Shown: positions 1-9,480, counted from the first letter of the stretch. The stretch: 64,000 nucleotides of DNA from Prevotella sp. (GCA_017548275.1 JAFZAH010000038.1:1-64000); one strand, 5' to 3'. Notes: generated by a model not told the origin, from the sequence alone. Numbers and translations: made by a program.

Positions 1-25
1 GAGCCAGGATCAAACTCTCCATTGT
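1..25 (-). rRNA. 16S ribosomal RNA, 5' end only
   Basis: The first 17 bases are the reverse complement of the conserved bacterial 16S 5' segment (GAGTTTGATCCTGGCTC, the site of the universal 27F primer). The gene therefore lies on the minus strand and continues out of the window to the left; only about 25 bases are here. The exact mature 5' end is estimated by comparison with the Escherichia coli 16S start. Confidence 0.93.
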
Positions 26-313
26 AAATAATTTATCTTCGTAATCCCCCGAAAGGGACATACTGTCTGATTCCAAGCCCGGTGTCACTATCCGGAAAAG
101 AGCATCTCAAGCCCGGTTTAAAGCCCGTAAACGGTTCCTGTCAAAACATTGACGGTTCGTATTCTTTAACCCAACGGCGACGATGGACAAGCCAACGGCG
201 CCTTGCTTCTTGTACTTCTTCTCTGTCTCTGTATGTAATCCTTTCAAAGAACTCTTTATTGATGGCTGTCGACCCAGAGAGAAAAACCCTCATTTTTAAG
301 CCGAAAGCGGATG
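26..313 (-). other. rRNA operon leader, no gene seen
   Basis: This stretch lies between the rRNA promoter and the 16S 5' end and would be the transcribed leader of the operon, removed during processing. A plus-strand open frame of 84 codons at 82-336 crosses it, but has no family resemblance and runs antisense into the promoter, so I do not call it. From 346 to the PBP1A terminator at 459 the sequence is AT-rich with nothing else recognisable. Confidence 0.6.
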
Positions 314-345
314 CAAAATTACGGCAAAATTTTTAATCTTACAAA
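314..345 (-). promoter_or_regulatory. rRNA operon promoter
   Basis: On the minus strand a TTTG (342-345) and a TAATTTTG (314-321) are separated by exactly 20 bases, matching the Bacteroidetes primary-sigma consensus TTTG-N19..21-TAnnTTTG. It points toward the 16S gene. An AT-rich tract lies just upstream, as expected for a strong rRNA promoter. Confidence 0.75.
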
Positions 346-458
346 TTTTTTAGAAACTTTTTTATCTCCTTTTGAAAGAATTTCGTTTTTTCTTACAAAA
401 TTCAAAATTATCAAGACCGCAAAACGGGCATGTATATAATAAGGTGTAAATTCAGCCT

Positions 459-493
459 AAAAAAACGCTCCCCTTTTCCGAGAAAGAGGAGCG
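459..493 (-). terminator. Terminator after PBP1A gene
   Basis: Read on the minus strand, CGCTCC and GGAGCG close a stem that continues with CTTT/AAAG around a small loop, followed by seven T residues. It sits 26 bases past the PBP1A stop codon, between that gene and the rRNA promoter. Confidence 0.75.
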
Positions 494-519
494 AATGGTA
501 TGTTATAAGTGACAGAATC

Positions 520-2829
520 TTATTCAAAGACGTCGCCAATGGAGTTTTCAGGTAAGATGTTTTTCTCATCACAAGGATCGAAGCCTTTGGGAACATCAAA
601 TTTGACACTCTGGCTGTAATCGAGGCTCGCGTCAGAATACACCTTTCTCATATACCGTCCCCAGATGGGCAGGGCTGCAGCAGCACCTTGCCCGATACCT
701 GTAGACACGAAGTGAATGTCTCTGTCTTCACCTCCAACCCACACGCCGTTGACCAAGTCGGGAGTGACGCCCATGAACCATGCGTCGGCATTTGAATTGG
801 TGGTACCAGTCTTTCCGCCCATTTCAGCACTGATGCCGAAACCTCTGACACGGCGTCCTGTACCACGATCAACAACACCTTTAAGAAGAGTGAGCATTTT
901 ATATGAACTCTCCTCACTAATCACCTCATTGTAACGCGGTTGGAAATTAGCGAGCACATGCCCATCACTATCCTCGATACGTGTCACCATGAGAGGTGCG
1001 GAACGCATACCTTTGTTCACGAATGTTGAGTATCCGCTCACCATCTCGCCGACCGTCACCTCGCAAGGGCCGAGACAAAGCGCCATGTTGGGCTGGATAT
1101 TGGGATTATTGAGTCCATATTTATGCAAGAGATCGACCAGGTTTTGCGGTGTGAACTTCTCAATGAGGTGAGCAGAACACCAGTTACTCGACGCTGCCAG
1201 CCCCTGCTTGAGGGTCACGATAGAACCGTTTCCGAGTCCACCTCCACCTTTCGGCATCCAGTTACCATATTTTTTCATCCTATTGGGTATTTTATCACAA
1301 GGATTGTACCCATTTTGCATAGCAAGCGAATAGAGGTAAGGTTTCATGGTCGAGCCTACCTGTCTTCTACCAACCATCGCCATGTCATATTGGAAATACT
1401 CGTAGTTAGGTCCTCCCACATAGGCTTTGATTGCACCTGTTTTTGGGTCCATACTGACCAGTCCCGCTCTGAGGAACTGCTTGTAATACTTGATGGAGTC
1501 CATAGGCGTCATCACCTTCTCAACGTCGCCTTTATATGAGAAGACAATCATCTTTACAGGCGTGTTGAAAGACTTTCTAATCTCTTCCTCAGTAGCCCCG
1601 GCGGCCTTCAGAGTCTGGTAACGAATACTTTGGCGTATAGCCCTGTTCATGACGCGCTCATAATCCTCTTTCGACATTCTTGACGAGAAAGGCCCACGGG
1701 GGTTGGCCCTTGTCTGTGCATCGAAAATGGGCTGCAGAGTTTGTGAAAGATGCTCTCTGACCGCTTCTTCCGCATATCTCTGCATACGCGAGTCAACCGT
1801 CGTAAAGATGCGTAAACCGTCTGTGTTAAGATTATACGGATGTCCGTTTCTCTTCAAGTTTTTATTGCACCATCCATAAAGCGGATCTTCTTCCCATGCG
1901 ATGGAATCGAGATGATATTGCACCTTCTTCCAATCAGGATAATTTTTCTTGTCAGGTTTCTCCGCCATCATATATTGCCGGATATAATCCCTGAAATAGG
2001 GAGCGATACCCTCCTGGATCGGATTCTTGTTATTTCCTTGCTGCCTCTGAACTACATTGAGTGGGAGATTTCTGTATTGCTCAAACTCCGCGTCAGAGAT
2101 ATATCCCATCTTGTTCATTTGCTGCAGCACGACATTGCGTCTCTCCCTACACCTGTCTTTGAACTTGAACGGGTTATAGTAAGCAGGGTTTTTACACAAT
2201 CCTATGAGAGTTGCAGCCTCGGGGGCGTTCAATGATTTCGGTTCTTTACCGAAGTAAGTATTCGCAGCCGTCTTTATACCGACAGCATTGTTGAGGAAAT
2301 CAAAATAATTAAGGTACATGGTGATGATTTCCTCTTTGGTGTAGAATTTCTCAAGTTTAATGGCAATAACCCATTCTATGGGTTTTTGCAGGAGTCTCTC
2401 CACCGTGGAGTGTGCCCTCTCGGAATAGAGTTGCTTAGCCAACTGTTGCGTGATAGTCGAGCCACCACCAGCACTCTCGTTGCCCATAAATCCACGTTTT
2501 ACGATGGCACGTGAAAGGGCAATGAAATCGATGCCTGAGTGCTCATAAAAACGCTCATCCTCAGTTGCCACAAGAGCGTGAATAAGATGAGAGGACATAT
2601 TATTGTAACTGACAGGCATACCCTTTTCCCGGAGTGTGGCAAACGTACCCATCAATTTACCGTCGGCCGAATAGACGAGCGATGGATAGCGGCTGATAGG
2701 ATTTTGAAGCGACTCGATGTCGGGCATATATCCAATCCATCCATTCCAAATGGCAATGAAGCCCAATGCCCCCAAGACGACAGAAGAGCCCAATAGCCAC
2801 CATAATATGCGGATAAAAATGCGTCTCAT
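520..2829 (-). CDS. Bifunctional penicillin-binding protein 1A
   Basis: This is a class A penicillin-binding protein of 769 residues that polymerises and cross-links peptidoglycan on the outer face of the inner membrane. One membrane segment lies at about residues 5-30. The glycosyltransferase domain (GT51) carries the EDERF..H.G motif with catalytic Glu90, followed by GGSTITQQLAKQLY. The transpeptidase domain has the three expected motifs: S493-T-M-K, S547-S-N, and K673-T-G-T. Length fits the family. The gene stands alone, with its own promoter upstream and a terminator downstream. Bacteroidetes often carry several class A enzymes, so the exact paralogue name is left open. Confidence 0.95.
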   Translation of the reverse strand: MRRIFIRILWWLLGSSVVLGALGFIAIWNGWIGYMPDIESLQNPISRYPSLVYSADGKLMGTFATLREKGMPVSYNNMSSHLIHALVATEDERFYEHSGIDFIALSRAIVKRGFMGNESAGGGSTITQQLAKQLYSERAHSTVERLLQKPIEWVIAIKLEKFYTKEEIITMYLNYFDFLNNAVGIKTAANTYFGKEPKSLNAPEAATLIGLCKNPAYYNPFKFKDRCRERRNVVLQQMNKMGYISDAEFEQYRNLPLNVVQRQQGNNKNPIQEGIAPYFRDYIRQYMMAEKPDKKNYPDWKKVQYHLDSIAWEEDPLYGWCNKNLKRNGHPYNLNTDGLRIFTTVDSRMQRYAEEAVREHLSQTLQPIFDAQTRANPRGPFSSRMSKEDYERVMNRAIRQSIRYQTLKAAGATEEEIRKSFNTPVKMIVFSYKGDVEKVMTPMDSIKYYKQFLRAGLVSMDPKTGAIKAYVGGPNYEYFQYDMAMVGRRQVGSTMKPYLYSLAMQNGYNPCDKIPNRMKKYGNWMPKGGGGLGNGSIVTLKQGLAASSNWCSAHLIEKFTPQNLVDLLHKYGLNNPNIQPNMALCLGPCEVTVGEMVSGYSTFVNKGMRSAPLMVTRIEDSDGHVLANFQPRYNEVISEESSYKMLTLLKGVVDRGTGRRVRGFGISAEMGGKTGTTNSNADAWFMGVTPDLVNGVWVGGEDRDIHFVSTGIGQGAAAALPIWGRYMRKVYSDASLDYSQSVKFDVPKGFDPCDEKNILPENSIGDVFE

Positions 2830-2864
2830 ACGTATGAAAACCTCTTGTTTTGATTAATTTGGTG

Positions 2865-2897
2865 CAAAGTTACAACTTTTCTTCGAAAAGAGACAAA
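2865..2897 (-). promoter_or_regulatory. Promoter for PBP1A gene
   Basis: Minus-strand TTTG (2894-2897), a 21-base spacer and TAACTTTG (2865-2872) match the Bacteroidetes consensus. It lies about 36 bases upstream of the PBP1A start codon. A weaker TAACTTCG (2916-2923) faces the other way toward pyrB. Confidence 0.7.
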
Positions 2898-2955
2898 TAA
2901 ATTAAAAATTATGCTTAACTTCGCACACGATTTTGAACGCTATATCAATAGGATA

Positions 2956-3906
2956 ATGAAAAAACACGATTTTGTCACCTTTGCTGACATGTCACGTGAG
3001 AAAATACTCTACATGATAGAGTTGGCTCAGGAATTTGAGAAGCACCCCAACCGCGACATACTGAAAGGCAAAGTTGTCGCCACTTTGTTTTACGAACCTT
3101 CTACCCGTACCCGTTTGAGTTTTGAGACCGCCGCGAACCGTCTTGGCGCTCGTGTGATTGGTTTCAGTGACGCAAAAGCCTCAAGCGTTTCCAAGGGTGA
3201 GACACTGAAAGACACCATTCTGATGGTATCGAACTACGCCGACGTGATAGCGATGCGCCATTACATTGAAGGCGCGGCACAATACGCGAGCGAAGTGGCC
3301 CCTATTCCTATCATCAATGCCGGTGACGGAGCCCACCAACACCCATCACAGTGTATGCTCGACCTGTACACTATATATCAGACCCAGGGCACGCTGGAGA
3401 ACCTGAATATCTATCTGGTGGGCGATTTGAAATACGGCCGCACAGTCCATTCACTTGTCATGGCCATGCGCCATTTCAACCCTACATTCCATTTTATCGC
3501 TCCCAAGGAGTTGGCCATGCCCAACGAATACAAACTTTACTGCAAAGAGCGCGGCATCAAATTCCAAGAGCATACCACATTCACTGACAAGGTGATAGCC
3601 GATGCAGACATCATTTATATGACCCGCGTTCAAAAAGAGCGATTCTCCGACCTGATGGAATACGAGCGTGTGAAAAACGTCTATATCCTTCGTCGCGACA
3701 TGCTGAAGAACACGAAGGAGAACATGAAAATACTCCATCCCCTACCCCGTGTGAACGAGATTGCCTACGATGTTGACGAAGACCCGCATGCATATTTCAT
3801 CCAACAGGCACAAAACGGCCTATATGCCCGCGAAGCCATCATTTGTGATGTTTTGGGTATTACGTTGGAAGATGTGAGAAACGACAAAACTATCATTGAA
3901 TCATGA
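2956..3906 (+). CDS. pyrB: Aspartate carbamoyltransferase, catalytic chain
   Basis: PyrB condenses carbamoyl phosphate with aspartate in the first committed step of pyrimidine synthesis. The carbamoyl-phosphate site ([13 protein letters not shown]) is near residue 45, and HPLPRVNEI near residue 260 closes the active site. An in-frame ATG exists at 2911, but the protein from 2956 (316 residues) begins where the family begins, and a weak promoter-like TAACTTCG lies between the two ATGs, so I choose 2956. The stop overlaps the pyrI start by four bases (ATGA), which fits coupled synthesis of the two chains of the enzyme. Confidence 0.96.
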   Translation: MKKHDFVTFADMSREKILYMIELAQEFEKHPNRDILKGKVVATLFYEPSTRTRLSFETAANRLGARVIGFSDAKASSVSKGETLKDTILMVSNYADVIAMRHYIEGAAQYASEVAPIPIINAGDGAHQHPSQCMLDLYTIYQTQGTLENLNIYLVGDLKYGRTVHSLVMAMRHFNPTFHFIAPKELAMPNEYKLYCKERGIKFQEHTTFTDKVIADADIIYMTRVQKERFSDLMEYERVKNVYILRRDMLKNTKENMKILHPLPRVNEIAYDVDEDPHAYFIQQAQNGLYAREAIICDVLGITLEDVRNDKTIIES

Positions 3907-4358
3907 ACAAGAAAGAAAGATTAGTTGCCGCCATCGAGCGCGGCACCGTGATAGACCATATCCCCGCTAACCGCACATTTCACGTTGTTAACCTCCTTGG
4001 TTTACAAGACGAGAAGAATCCTGTAACCATCGGTTACAACTACCCTTCATTGAAAGTCGGGCAGAAAGGTATCATCAAGGTGAGCGACAAGTTTTTCACC
4101 GACGACGAGATTTCGCGTTTGTCAGTAGTGGCGCCCAACGTGGTGCTTAATATCATCCGCGATTATGAGGTGGTTGAGAAAAAGACCGTTGAGACACCAG
4201 ACGAACTGCGCGGCATCATCAAATGCAACAACCCGAAGTGCATCACCAACAACGAGCCGATGCAGACATTGTTTACAGTTGAAGACAAAGTGCGCGGCAT
4301 CGTGAAGTGCCATTATTGCGACAAGGAACAAGATATCAGCAAGGTGGAGTTGGTTTAA
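3903..4358 (+). CDS. pyrI: Aspartate carbamoyltransferase, regulatory chain
   Basis: PyrI binds nucleotide effectors and links catalytic trimers, giving allosteric control of the enzyme. The C-terminal zinc site shows the expected four cysteines, CNNPKC followed by CHYC, with the nucleotide-binding domain before it. At 151 residues it is the usual length. Its start codon overlaps the pyrB stop. No terminator is seen in the 93 AT-rich bases before glyA. Confidence 0.96.
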   Translation: MNKKERLVAAIERGTVIDHIPANRTFHVVNLLGLQDEKNPVTIGYNYPSLKVGQKGIIKVSDKFFTDDEISRLSVVAPNVVLNIIRDYEVVEKKTVETPDELRGIIKCNNPKCITNNEPMQTLFTVEDKVRGIVKCHYCDKEQDISKVELV

Positions 4359-4451
4359 GATTTGTAATTATAGGTTTAGTCTTTATTCAAGCAACACTTT
4401 AACAATTCTCCGTATTTATATAAAGGATATTCAATTTATTTTATTAATTAT

Positions 4452-5732
4452 ATGAAAAGAGATCAACAGATTTTTGACTTAATCGAGCAAGAGCATCAGC
4501 GTCAATTAAAAGGAATGGAACTGATTGCTTCAGAAAATTTCGTCAGTGACCAGGTGATGGAAGCCATGGGTTCGTATCTGACCAACAAATACGCCGAAGG
4601 CTATCCCGGCAAACGCTATTATGGCGGTTGCGGCGTAGTTGACCAAGTTGAGGACCTTGCCATCGAGCGTGTGAAGAAGCTCTTTGATGCCGAGTACGCC
4701 AATGTACAGCCCCACTCTGGCGCCCAGGCAAACGCTGCCGTGTTGTTGGCAGTATTGAAACCCGGTGACACCTTCATGGGATTGAACCTGGCACACGGCG
4801 GACACCTTTCTCACGGTTCATTGGTAAACACCTCTGGTATCCTGTATAAGCCCGTAGGTTACAACTTGAACAAGGAAACAGGTCGCGTGGATTATGATGA
4901 GATGGAGCAATTAGCCCTTGAGCACAAACCGAAACTGATTATCGGCGGTGGTAGTGCATACAGCCGTGAGTGGGATTATAAGCGTATGCGTGAGATTGCT
5001 GACAAAGTGGGTGCTCTTCTTATGATAGATATGGCTCACCCCGCCGGTCTTATCGCAGCAGGTTTGCTTGACAACCCGGTAAAATATGCCCATATAGTGA
5101 CCTCTACCACCCATAAGACCCTTCGCGGTCCTCGTGGCGGTATCATCCTGATGGGTAAGGACTTTGAGAACCCGTGGGGACTGACTACGCCGAAGGGTGC
5201 TGTGAAGATGATGAGCCAGTTGCTCAACTCCGCAGTCTTCCCCGGTCAGCAGGGCGGTCCTCTTGAGCATGTCATCGCCGCAAAGGCTGTCGCTTTTGGC
5301 GAGGCATTGCAACCCGAGTTTAAGGAGTGGGCAAAACAAGTTCAGAAGAATGCGAAAGTATTGGCCGAAGAATTGGTGAAGCGCGGTTTCACGATTGTGA
5401 GCGGTGGCACCGACAACCATTCAATGCTGGTTGACCTTCGTAACAAATATCCCGAACTGACTGGTAAGGTGGCAGAGAATGCACTTGTAGCCGCTGATAT
5501 CACAGTGAACAAGAATATGGTTCCGTTCGACTCCCGCAGCGCATTCCAAACAAGTGGCATCCGTCTTGGTACTCCCGCAATCACAACCCGTGGTGCCAAA
5601 GAAGACCTGATGGTTGTTATTGCCGCATTGATTGAGGAAGTGCTGAACGATCCCGAGAATGAAGAAGTGATTGCTTCGGTACGCAAACGCGTAAATGAGA
5701 CGATGAAGAACTATCCCCTCTTCGCTTATTGA
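4452..5732 (+). CDS. glyA: Serine hydroxymethyltransferase
   Basis: GlyA interconverts serine and glycine with transfer of a one-carbon unit to tetrahydrofolate, using pyridoxal phosphate. The PLP lysine is Lys222 in the motif [13 protein letters not shown]. Other family signatures are the early SENFVS and [17 protein letters not shown]. Length (426) is normal. The gene follows pyrI by 93 bases and ends at a strong hairpin terminator, so it may be the last gene of the pyrBI transcript or have its own start; no clear TAnnTTTG is seen in the gap. Confidence 0.97.
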   Translation: MKRDQQIFDLIEQEHQRQLKGMELIASENFVSDQVMEAMGSYLTNKYAEGYPGKRYYGGCGVVDQVEDLAIERVKKLFDAEYANVQPHSGAQANAAVLLAVLKPGDTFMGLNLAHGGHLSHGSLVNTSGILYKPVGYNLNKETGRVDYDEMEQLALEHKPKLIIGGGSAYSREWDYKRMREIADKVGALLMIDMAHPAGLIAAGLLDNPVKYAHIVTSTTHKTLRGPRGGIILMGKDFENPWGLTTPKGAVKMMSQLLNSAVFPGQQGGPLEHVIAAKAVAFGEALQPEFKEWAKQVQKNAKVLAEELVKRGFTIVSGGTDNHSMLVDLRNKYPELTGKVAENALVAADITVNKNMVPFDSRSAFQTSGIRLGTPAITTRGAKEDLMVVIAALIEEVLNDPENEEVIASVRKRVNETMKNYPLFAY

Positions 5733-5790
5733 TTAAAGATATTATGACAGGTTGTTAAAGGATTATTTGTCCTGAAAACCAATTATATTA

Positions 5791-5832
5791 AAAAGAGTGA
5801 TGGCATATTACTACCCATCACTCTTTTATTTT
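5791..5832 (+). terminator. Terminator after glyA
   Basis: AAAAGAGTGATGG (5791-5803) and its complement CCATCACTCTTTT form a 13-bp stem with a short loop, running into a T-rich tail. Confidence 0.85.
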
Positions 5833-5917
5833 GTGTCAAAACCACTGCGAGCAAATTGCTATAGCACTGAAAATCAGTCTATTAACAAACTGATGTGTGT
5901 CAAGGTATGAGGGGGTA

Positions 5918-5948
5918 TTGCAAAATAATGATCCAAGGCGTATCTTTG
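5918..5948 (+). promoter_or_regulatory. Promoter of a 27-codon ORF
   Basis: TTG (5918-5920), a 20-base spacer and TATCTTTG (5941-5948) match the Bacteroidetes promoter consensus. The predicted start of transcription is near 5955, about 20 bases before the ATG at 5976. The preceding gene is closed by a terminator and the following gene is convergent, so this promoter serves only the small unit. Confidence 0.65.
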
Positions 5949-5975
5949 CACTTGAACCAATATTACAAATTCAGC

Positions 5976-6059
5976 ATGAATGCGCATCGCGGTATGATGG
6001 TGATTTGTCCTAAGCCTCAGCCGATGATGCGCATTTGTTTTTTAAAGGTGGGAGTTTAG
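5976..6059 (+). CDS. Candidate 27-residue peptide, unknown role
   Basis: An ATG about 20 bases after a predicted transcription start opens a 27-codon frame ending in TAG. The peptide begins MNAHRGMMVICPKP and continues QPMMRICFLKVGV; it is basic, with two cysteines. A perfect 10-base inverted repeat lies inside the frame (5979-5988 and 6026-6035), and the second arm is followed by TGTTTTTT, so the RNA could also fold into a terminator-like or regulatory structure. The unit lies alone between glyA and the convergent pgm gene, so it is not an ordinary leader of a downstream gene. It could be a true small protein, a regulatory RNA, or both. The rest of the gap (6060-6105) is a purine-rich, roughly 7-base periodic tract. 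Confidence 0.45.
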   Translation: MNAHRGMMVICPKPQPMMRICFLKVGV

Positions 6060-6105
6060 AGAGAAATGAGAAAGGTGAGAAGTTGGAGATGAGGGAGAGA
6101 AACAC

Positions 6106-6133
6106 AAAAGGCTAAGCCGTGGCTTAGCCCTTT
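6106..6133 (-). terminator. Terminator after phosphohexomutase gene
   Basis: GGCTAAGC and GCTTAGCC form a perfect 8-bp stem with a four-base loop. On the minus strand it is followed by TTTTGTG. It lies 17 bases past the mutase stop codon. Confidence 0.75.
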
Positions 6134-6149
6134 GCATTAGTGTTATGAA

Positions 6150-7898
6150 TCAAAGATTGAGACTCTTCTTTATGGCCTCGATTTTCTCTTCAGCGGCAGC
6201 CATGCAACGCTCATAGCATCCTGCGCACTTGAAGGTAGGATCTTTGACCTCGGTGTAGAACTTGATTTTCGGCTCAGTGCCAGAAGGACGCACGCTGACC
6301 TTAGTGCCATCCTCGCAGAACCACTGCAGCACGTTGCTAGTGTCAGGCATATTGAGTTTGGTCACATTGCCTTCTGCATCACGGGCCTCAAGTGTCTTGA
6401 AATCTTTACTCAAACAGATTTTCGAACCACCCAAATCCTTCGGCGGGTTCTCACGGAAGTTGGTCATCATCTGTTTAATCTCATCTGCACCCGTTTTTCC
6501 GGGACGCACCACATTGATGGTCACCTCACGAGAGAATCCATATTCAGCATAAATCTTCATGAGGAGGTCATAAAGCGTCATACCATTGTCCTTAGCCCAT
6601 GCTGCAATTTCGCAGATGAGACAAATAGATGCTGGTGAATCCTTATCGCGCACTTTGTCAAACGGCAGGAATCCGAAACTCTCTTCACCACCGCCGATGT
6701 ACTTCTCTTTTCCTTCGCTCATGCGAATCTCGTTGGCAATCCACTTGAATCCAGTATAGCAGTCGCGGTATGCCACACCGTTTTTCTTAGCGATTTCGGC
6801 AATCAACTCTGTGGTGACGATTGTTTTGACAATGAACTCATTACCTTTGAGTTGACCGAGTTTCTTCTTGTTGGCGATGATGTACCAGCAGAACATCATG
6901 CAGGTCTGGTTACCATTGAGTATTTCCCACTCACCTTTTGCATTTCTGCAAACGATGGCAAGACGGTCTGCATCGGGGTCACTTGCGATTACGAGGTCGG
7001 CATTGAGTCGTGTTCCGAGTTTCATGCCCAACGTCATAGCCTCGGGATTCTCGGGATTGGGGCTAACCACTGTGGGGAAGTTTCCGTCGATGACCATCTG
7101 CTCGGGCACCACATGAATATTTTGGAATCCCCAAGAACGCAGTGCCATGGGAATGATGACACGACCTGTGCCATGCATAGCCGAATAAACAATGTTGAGG
7201 TCTTTGTTGCGCAAGATAACATCCTGATCAACCATCGCCTCTTTAACAGCCTGCAAATAATCCCAGTCCATCTCACCGCCGATAATCTCGATGAGTTCTT
7301 TGTTTCCTTGGAATTTCACATCTTCGATTTTAACCTTGTTAACCTCGTCGATGATACCTTTGTCATGAGGAGCGAGCACCTGTGCTCCGTCGTCCCAATA
7401 AGCCTTGTAACCATTGTACTCTTTGGGATTGTGTGATGCGGTGACATTGACTCCAGCCTGTGCTCCAAGATGACGGATAGCAAAAGAGATTTCAGGGGTA
7501 GGCCTAAGGCTTTCGAAGAGATATACCTTGATGCCGTTTGCAGAGAAGATGTCAGCCACGCTCTCAGCAAACATACGTCCGTTGTTGCGGCAGTCATGTC
7601 CCACGACAACAGCAAGGTCGTTTCTTCCCGGGAATGCTTTGAGGATATAATTGGCAAATCCCTGTGTGGCCATACCCACAATGTATTTATTCATGCGGTT
7701 TGTGCCAGCGCCCATGATGCCACGAAGACCACCCGTACCAAACTCCAAATTCTGATAGAAAGCGTCGATCAGGTCGGTTTTGTCTGGGTTGTCGAGCATC
7801 GCCTGCACTTCTTTTCTTGTCTCCTCGTCAAAGGCCGGAGTAAGCCACTGTTTCGCCAGTTCTTCACACTGAGCAATCAGTTGAGCGTTGTTTTCCAT
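6150..7898 (-). CDS. Phosphoglucomutase/phosphomannomutase family enzyme
   Basis: This is an alpha-D-phosphohexomutase that moves phosphate between C1 and C6 of a hexose, feeding glycogen, nucleotide-sugar and envelope sugar synthesis in the cytoplasm. The active-site serine loop is TASHNP, the magnesium loop is DPDADR, the sugar-binding loop is GGGEESFG, and the phosphate-binding loop near the C terminus is RPSGTEPK. From the ATG at 7898 the protein has 582 residues, typical of the long PGM2-like branch. A longer frame starts at 7973 but lies upstream of the predicted promoter, so 7898 is preferred. Substrate choice between glucose and mannose cannot be read from sequence. Confidence 0.93.
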   Translation of the reverse strand: MENNAQLIAQCEELAKQWLTPAFDEETRKEVQAMLDNPDKTDLIDAFYQNLEFGTGGLRGIMGAGTNRMNKYIVGMATQGFANYILKAFPGRNDLAVVVGHDCRNNGRMFAESVADIFSANGIKVYLFESLRPTPEISFAIRHLGAQAGVNVTASHNPKEYNGYKAYWDDGAQVLAPHDKGIIDEVNKVKIEDVKFQGNKELIEIIGGEMDWDYLQAVKEAMVDQDVILRNKDLNIVYSAMHGTGRVIIPMALRSWGFQNIHVVPEQMVIDGNFPTVVSPNPENPEAMTLGMKLGTRLNADLVIASDPDADRLAIVCRNAKGEWEILNGNQTCMMFCWYIIANKKKLGQLKGNEFIVKTIVTTELIAEIAKKNGVAYRDCYTGFKWIANEIRMSEGKEKYIGGGEESFGFLPFDKVRDKDSPASICLICEIAAWAKDNGMTLYDLLMKIYAEYGFSREVTINVVRPGKTGADEIKQMMTNFRENPPKDLGGSKICLSKDFKTLEARDAEGNVTKLNMPDTSNVLQWFCEDGTKVSVRPSGTEPKIKFYTEVKDPTFKCAGCYERCMAAAEEKIEAIKKSLNL

Positions 7899-7938
7899 AA
7901 TTTTATGTGTTTTTGATGATTTGATAATTAGTTTGCCA

Positions 7939-7968
7939 CAAAGATAATCATTTTTGGTGAATATCAAA
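7939..7968 (-). promoter_or_regulatory. Promoter of the phosphohexomutase gene
   Basis: Minus-strand TTTG (7965-7968), an 18-base spacer and TATCTTTG (7939-7946) fit the consensus. Transcription would start near 7932, giving a leader of about 34 bases before the ATG at 7898. A divergent TATTTTTG (8009-8016) probably serves the DUF4491 gene. Confidence 0.65.
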
Positions 7969-8050
7969 AACATCAGTGGATTTATTTTTCAATTTCATAA
8001 AAAATGGGTATTTTTGCATACTTATACTTAAAAGGAAGATGTAAATAATC

Positions 8051-8371
8051 ATGGAAATACATTTCACGGGCGTGTTTATCGCCATTTCAACTTTTTTAAT
8101 TATCGGGCTGTGCCATCCTTTGGTCATCAAAATGGAATACTACACAGGCACAAAGTATTGGTGGACGTTTTTGTTAGTCGGCATAGTATGTCTGGCCTGT
8201 GCTTTCTTTGTGAGCAATGTTGTTATTTCGTCTCTGCTTGGTGTAACAGGAGCATCGTTTTTATGGGGCATCGGCGAGTTGTTTGCACAGAAGAAACGGG
8301 TACAGAAAGGCTGGTTTCCTATGAATCCGAAGCGCAAGGATGAGTATGACGAATTGAAAAAGGAGGGATAA
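8051..8371 (+). CDS. DUF4491 small membrane protein
   Basis: A 106-residue protein with three hydrophobic segments (about residues 5-25, 38-56 and 58-75) and a basic, lysine-rich C terminus containing GWFPMNPKRKDEYDELKKEG. This pattern fits the Bacteroidetes DUF4491 family, whose function is unknown. It ends three bases before rlmH and probably shares its transcript. An inner-membrane location is inferred from the hydrophobic segments. Confidence 0.8.
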   Translation: MEIHFTGVFIAISTFLIIGLCHPLVIKMEYYTGTKYWWTFLLVGIVCLACAFFVSNVVISSLLGVTGASFLWGIGELFAQKKRVQKGWFPMNPKRKDEYDELKKEG

Positions 8372-8374
8372 CCT

Positions 8375-8845
8375 ATGAAGACCGAACTAATTGTGGTAGG
8401 TAAGACCACAGACAAGCACTTTCAAGCAGGCATTGAAGATTATACGGAGCGCATAAGCCATTATCAACCATTCAGCATCACAACGATACCAGAGTTGAAA
8501 AATACGAAAAACCTGACGGAAGAGCAACAAAAGACACGCGAGGGCGAACTAATTCTCCGGCAGTTACAATCTGGCGACCATGTGGTATTGCTTGACGAGC
8601 ATGGCAAAGAGATGCGTAGTGTGGATTTTGCCTCATGGATAGAGAAACGGCAACAGACCGTACGACGTCTGATTTTTGTCATCGGAGGCCCTTACGGTTT
8701 TTCAGAAGAAGTATATCAACGATGCAACGAGAAAATATCACTTTCGAAAATGACATTCTCACACCAGATGGTACGGCTGATCTTCACAGAACAATTATAC
8801 CGTGCATGCACAATTATCAAGGGAGAGCCTTATCATCACGAATGA
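8375..8845 (+). CDS. rlmH: 23S rRNA pseudouridine-1915 N3-methyltransferase
   Basis: RlmH is a SPOUT-class enzyme that uses S-adenosylmethionine to methylate pseudouridine 1915 of 23S rRNA in the assembled ribosome. The SAM-binding knot is visible as FVIGGPYGFSEE, followed by LSKMTFSHQMVRLIFTEQLY and the family C terminus GEPYHHE. Length (156) is standard. It sits three bases after the DUF4491 gene and is convergent with the Maf gene. Confidence 0.97.
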   Translation: MKTELIVVGKTTDKHFQAGIEDYTERISHYQPFSITTIPELKNTKNLTEEQQKTREGELILRQLQSGDHVVLLDEHGKEMRSVDFASWIEKRQQTVRRLIFVIGGPYGFSEEVYQRCNEKISLSKMTFSHQMVRLIFTEQLYRACTIIKGEPYHHE

Positions 8846-8906
8846 AAAAAAGGCTTTTCTGAAGGCAGCAAAGAGAAGAGTGCTTGACCGACACAGTCCA
8901 CCCCTA

Positions 8907-9476
8907 CTACGAGAGACCCAAATTAATCAGTTCTTGATAGATACGTTGCACTGGCAAGCCCATGACATTAAAATAACTGCCATGTAGGGCTGTCACGCCA
9001 ATGTAACCAATCCATTCCTGAATACCGTATGCACCCGCTTTGTCAAGAGGTTTGTATGTCTTCACATAATAATCAATCTCTTCTTCAGTAAATGTTTTGA
9101 AAGTAACATCGGAAGTAACAGAGAAAGCCCTTTGAATTTGTAAAGAAGTAAGACATACGCCTGTAATCACCTGATGCGTCTTTCCACTTAACATCCGCAA
9201 CATGTCAGCGGCCTCTTGCCCGTCTGCAGGTTTTCCGAAAATATGGCCGTCTAGAACCACGATGGTATCAGCAGTGAGCACCATTTCCTCTTCATCAAGC
9301 ATCGACAAATATGGTGCCGCCTTCTCTTTGGCGATAAATTCCGCGACCTGAGTCACTGGCAAATCATCGGGGTAAGACTCATCGATACCAGGTAATACTT
9401 TCACCTCGAAAGGGATATCTAATCCGGCCAACAGTTCTTTCCGCCGGGGAGAATTGGATGCAAGAATCAGTTTCAT
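8907..9476 (-). CDS. Maf-family nucleotide pyrophosphatase
   Basis: Maf proteins hydrolyse nucleoside triphosphates, often modified or non-canonical ones, to monophosphates. The N-terminal signature LASNSPRRKELL, the ADTIVVLDG motif and the KPLDKAGAYGIQE motif with the catalytic Asp are all present. The dTTP/UTP-specific YhdE-type subgroup is suggested by the last motif. At 189 residues the length is typical. It is the last gene of a minus-strand run after the KdsC-like gene; the 42-base spacer holds a 7-base repeat array. Confidence 0.92.
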   Translation of the reverse strand: MKLILASNSPRRKELLAGLDIPFEVKVLPGIDESYPDDLPVTQVAEFIAKEKAAPYLSMLDEEEMVLTADTIVVLDGHIFGKPADGQEAADMLRMLSGKTHQVITGVCLTSLQIQRAFSVTSDVTFKTFTEEEIDYYVKTYKPLDKAGAYGIQEWIGYIGVTALHGSYFNVMGLPVQRIYQELINLGLS

Positions 9477-9480
9477 TATA

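Noticed and set aside
82..336. 84-codon plus-strand ORF over the rRNA leader and promoter
   Set aside because: It is antisense to the rRNA leader, crosses the rRNA promoter and has no recognisable family features; such frames are common at rRNA ends.
2911..2955. Upstream start for pyrB
   Set aside because: The extra 15 residues do not fit the family N terminus and a weak promoter core lies within them.
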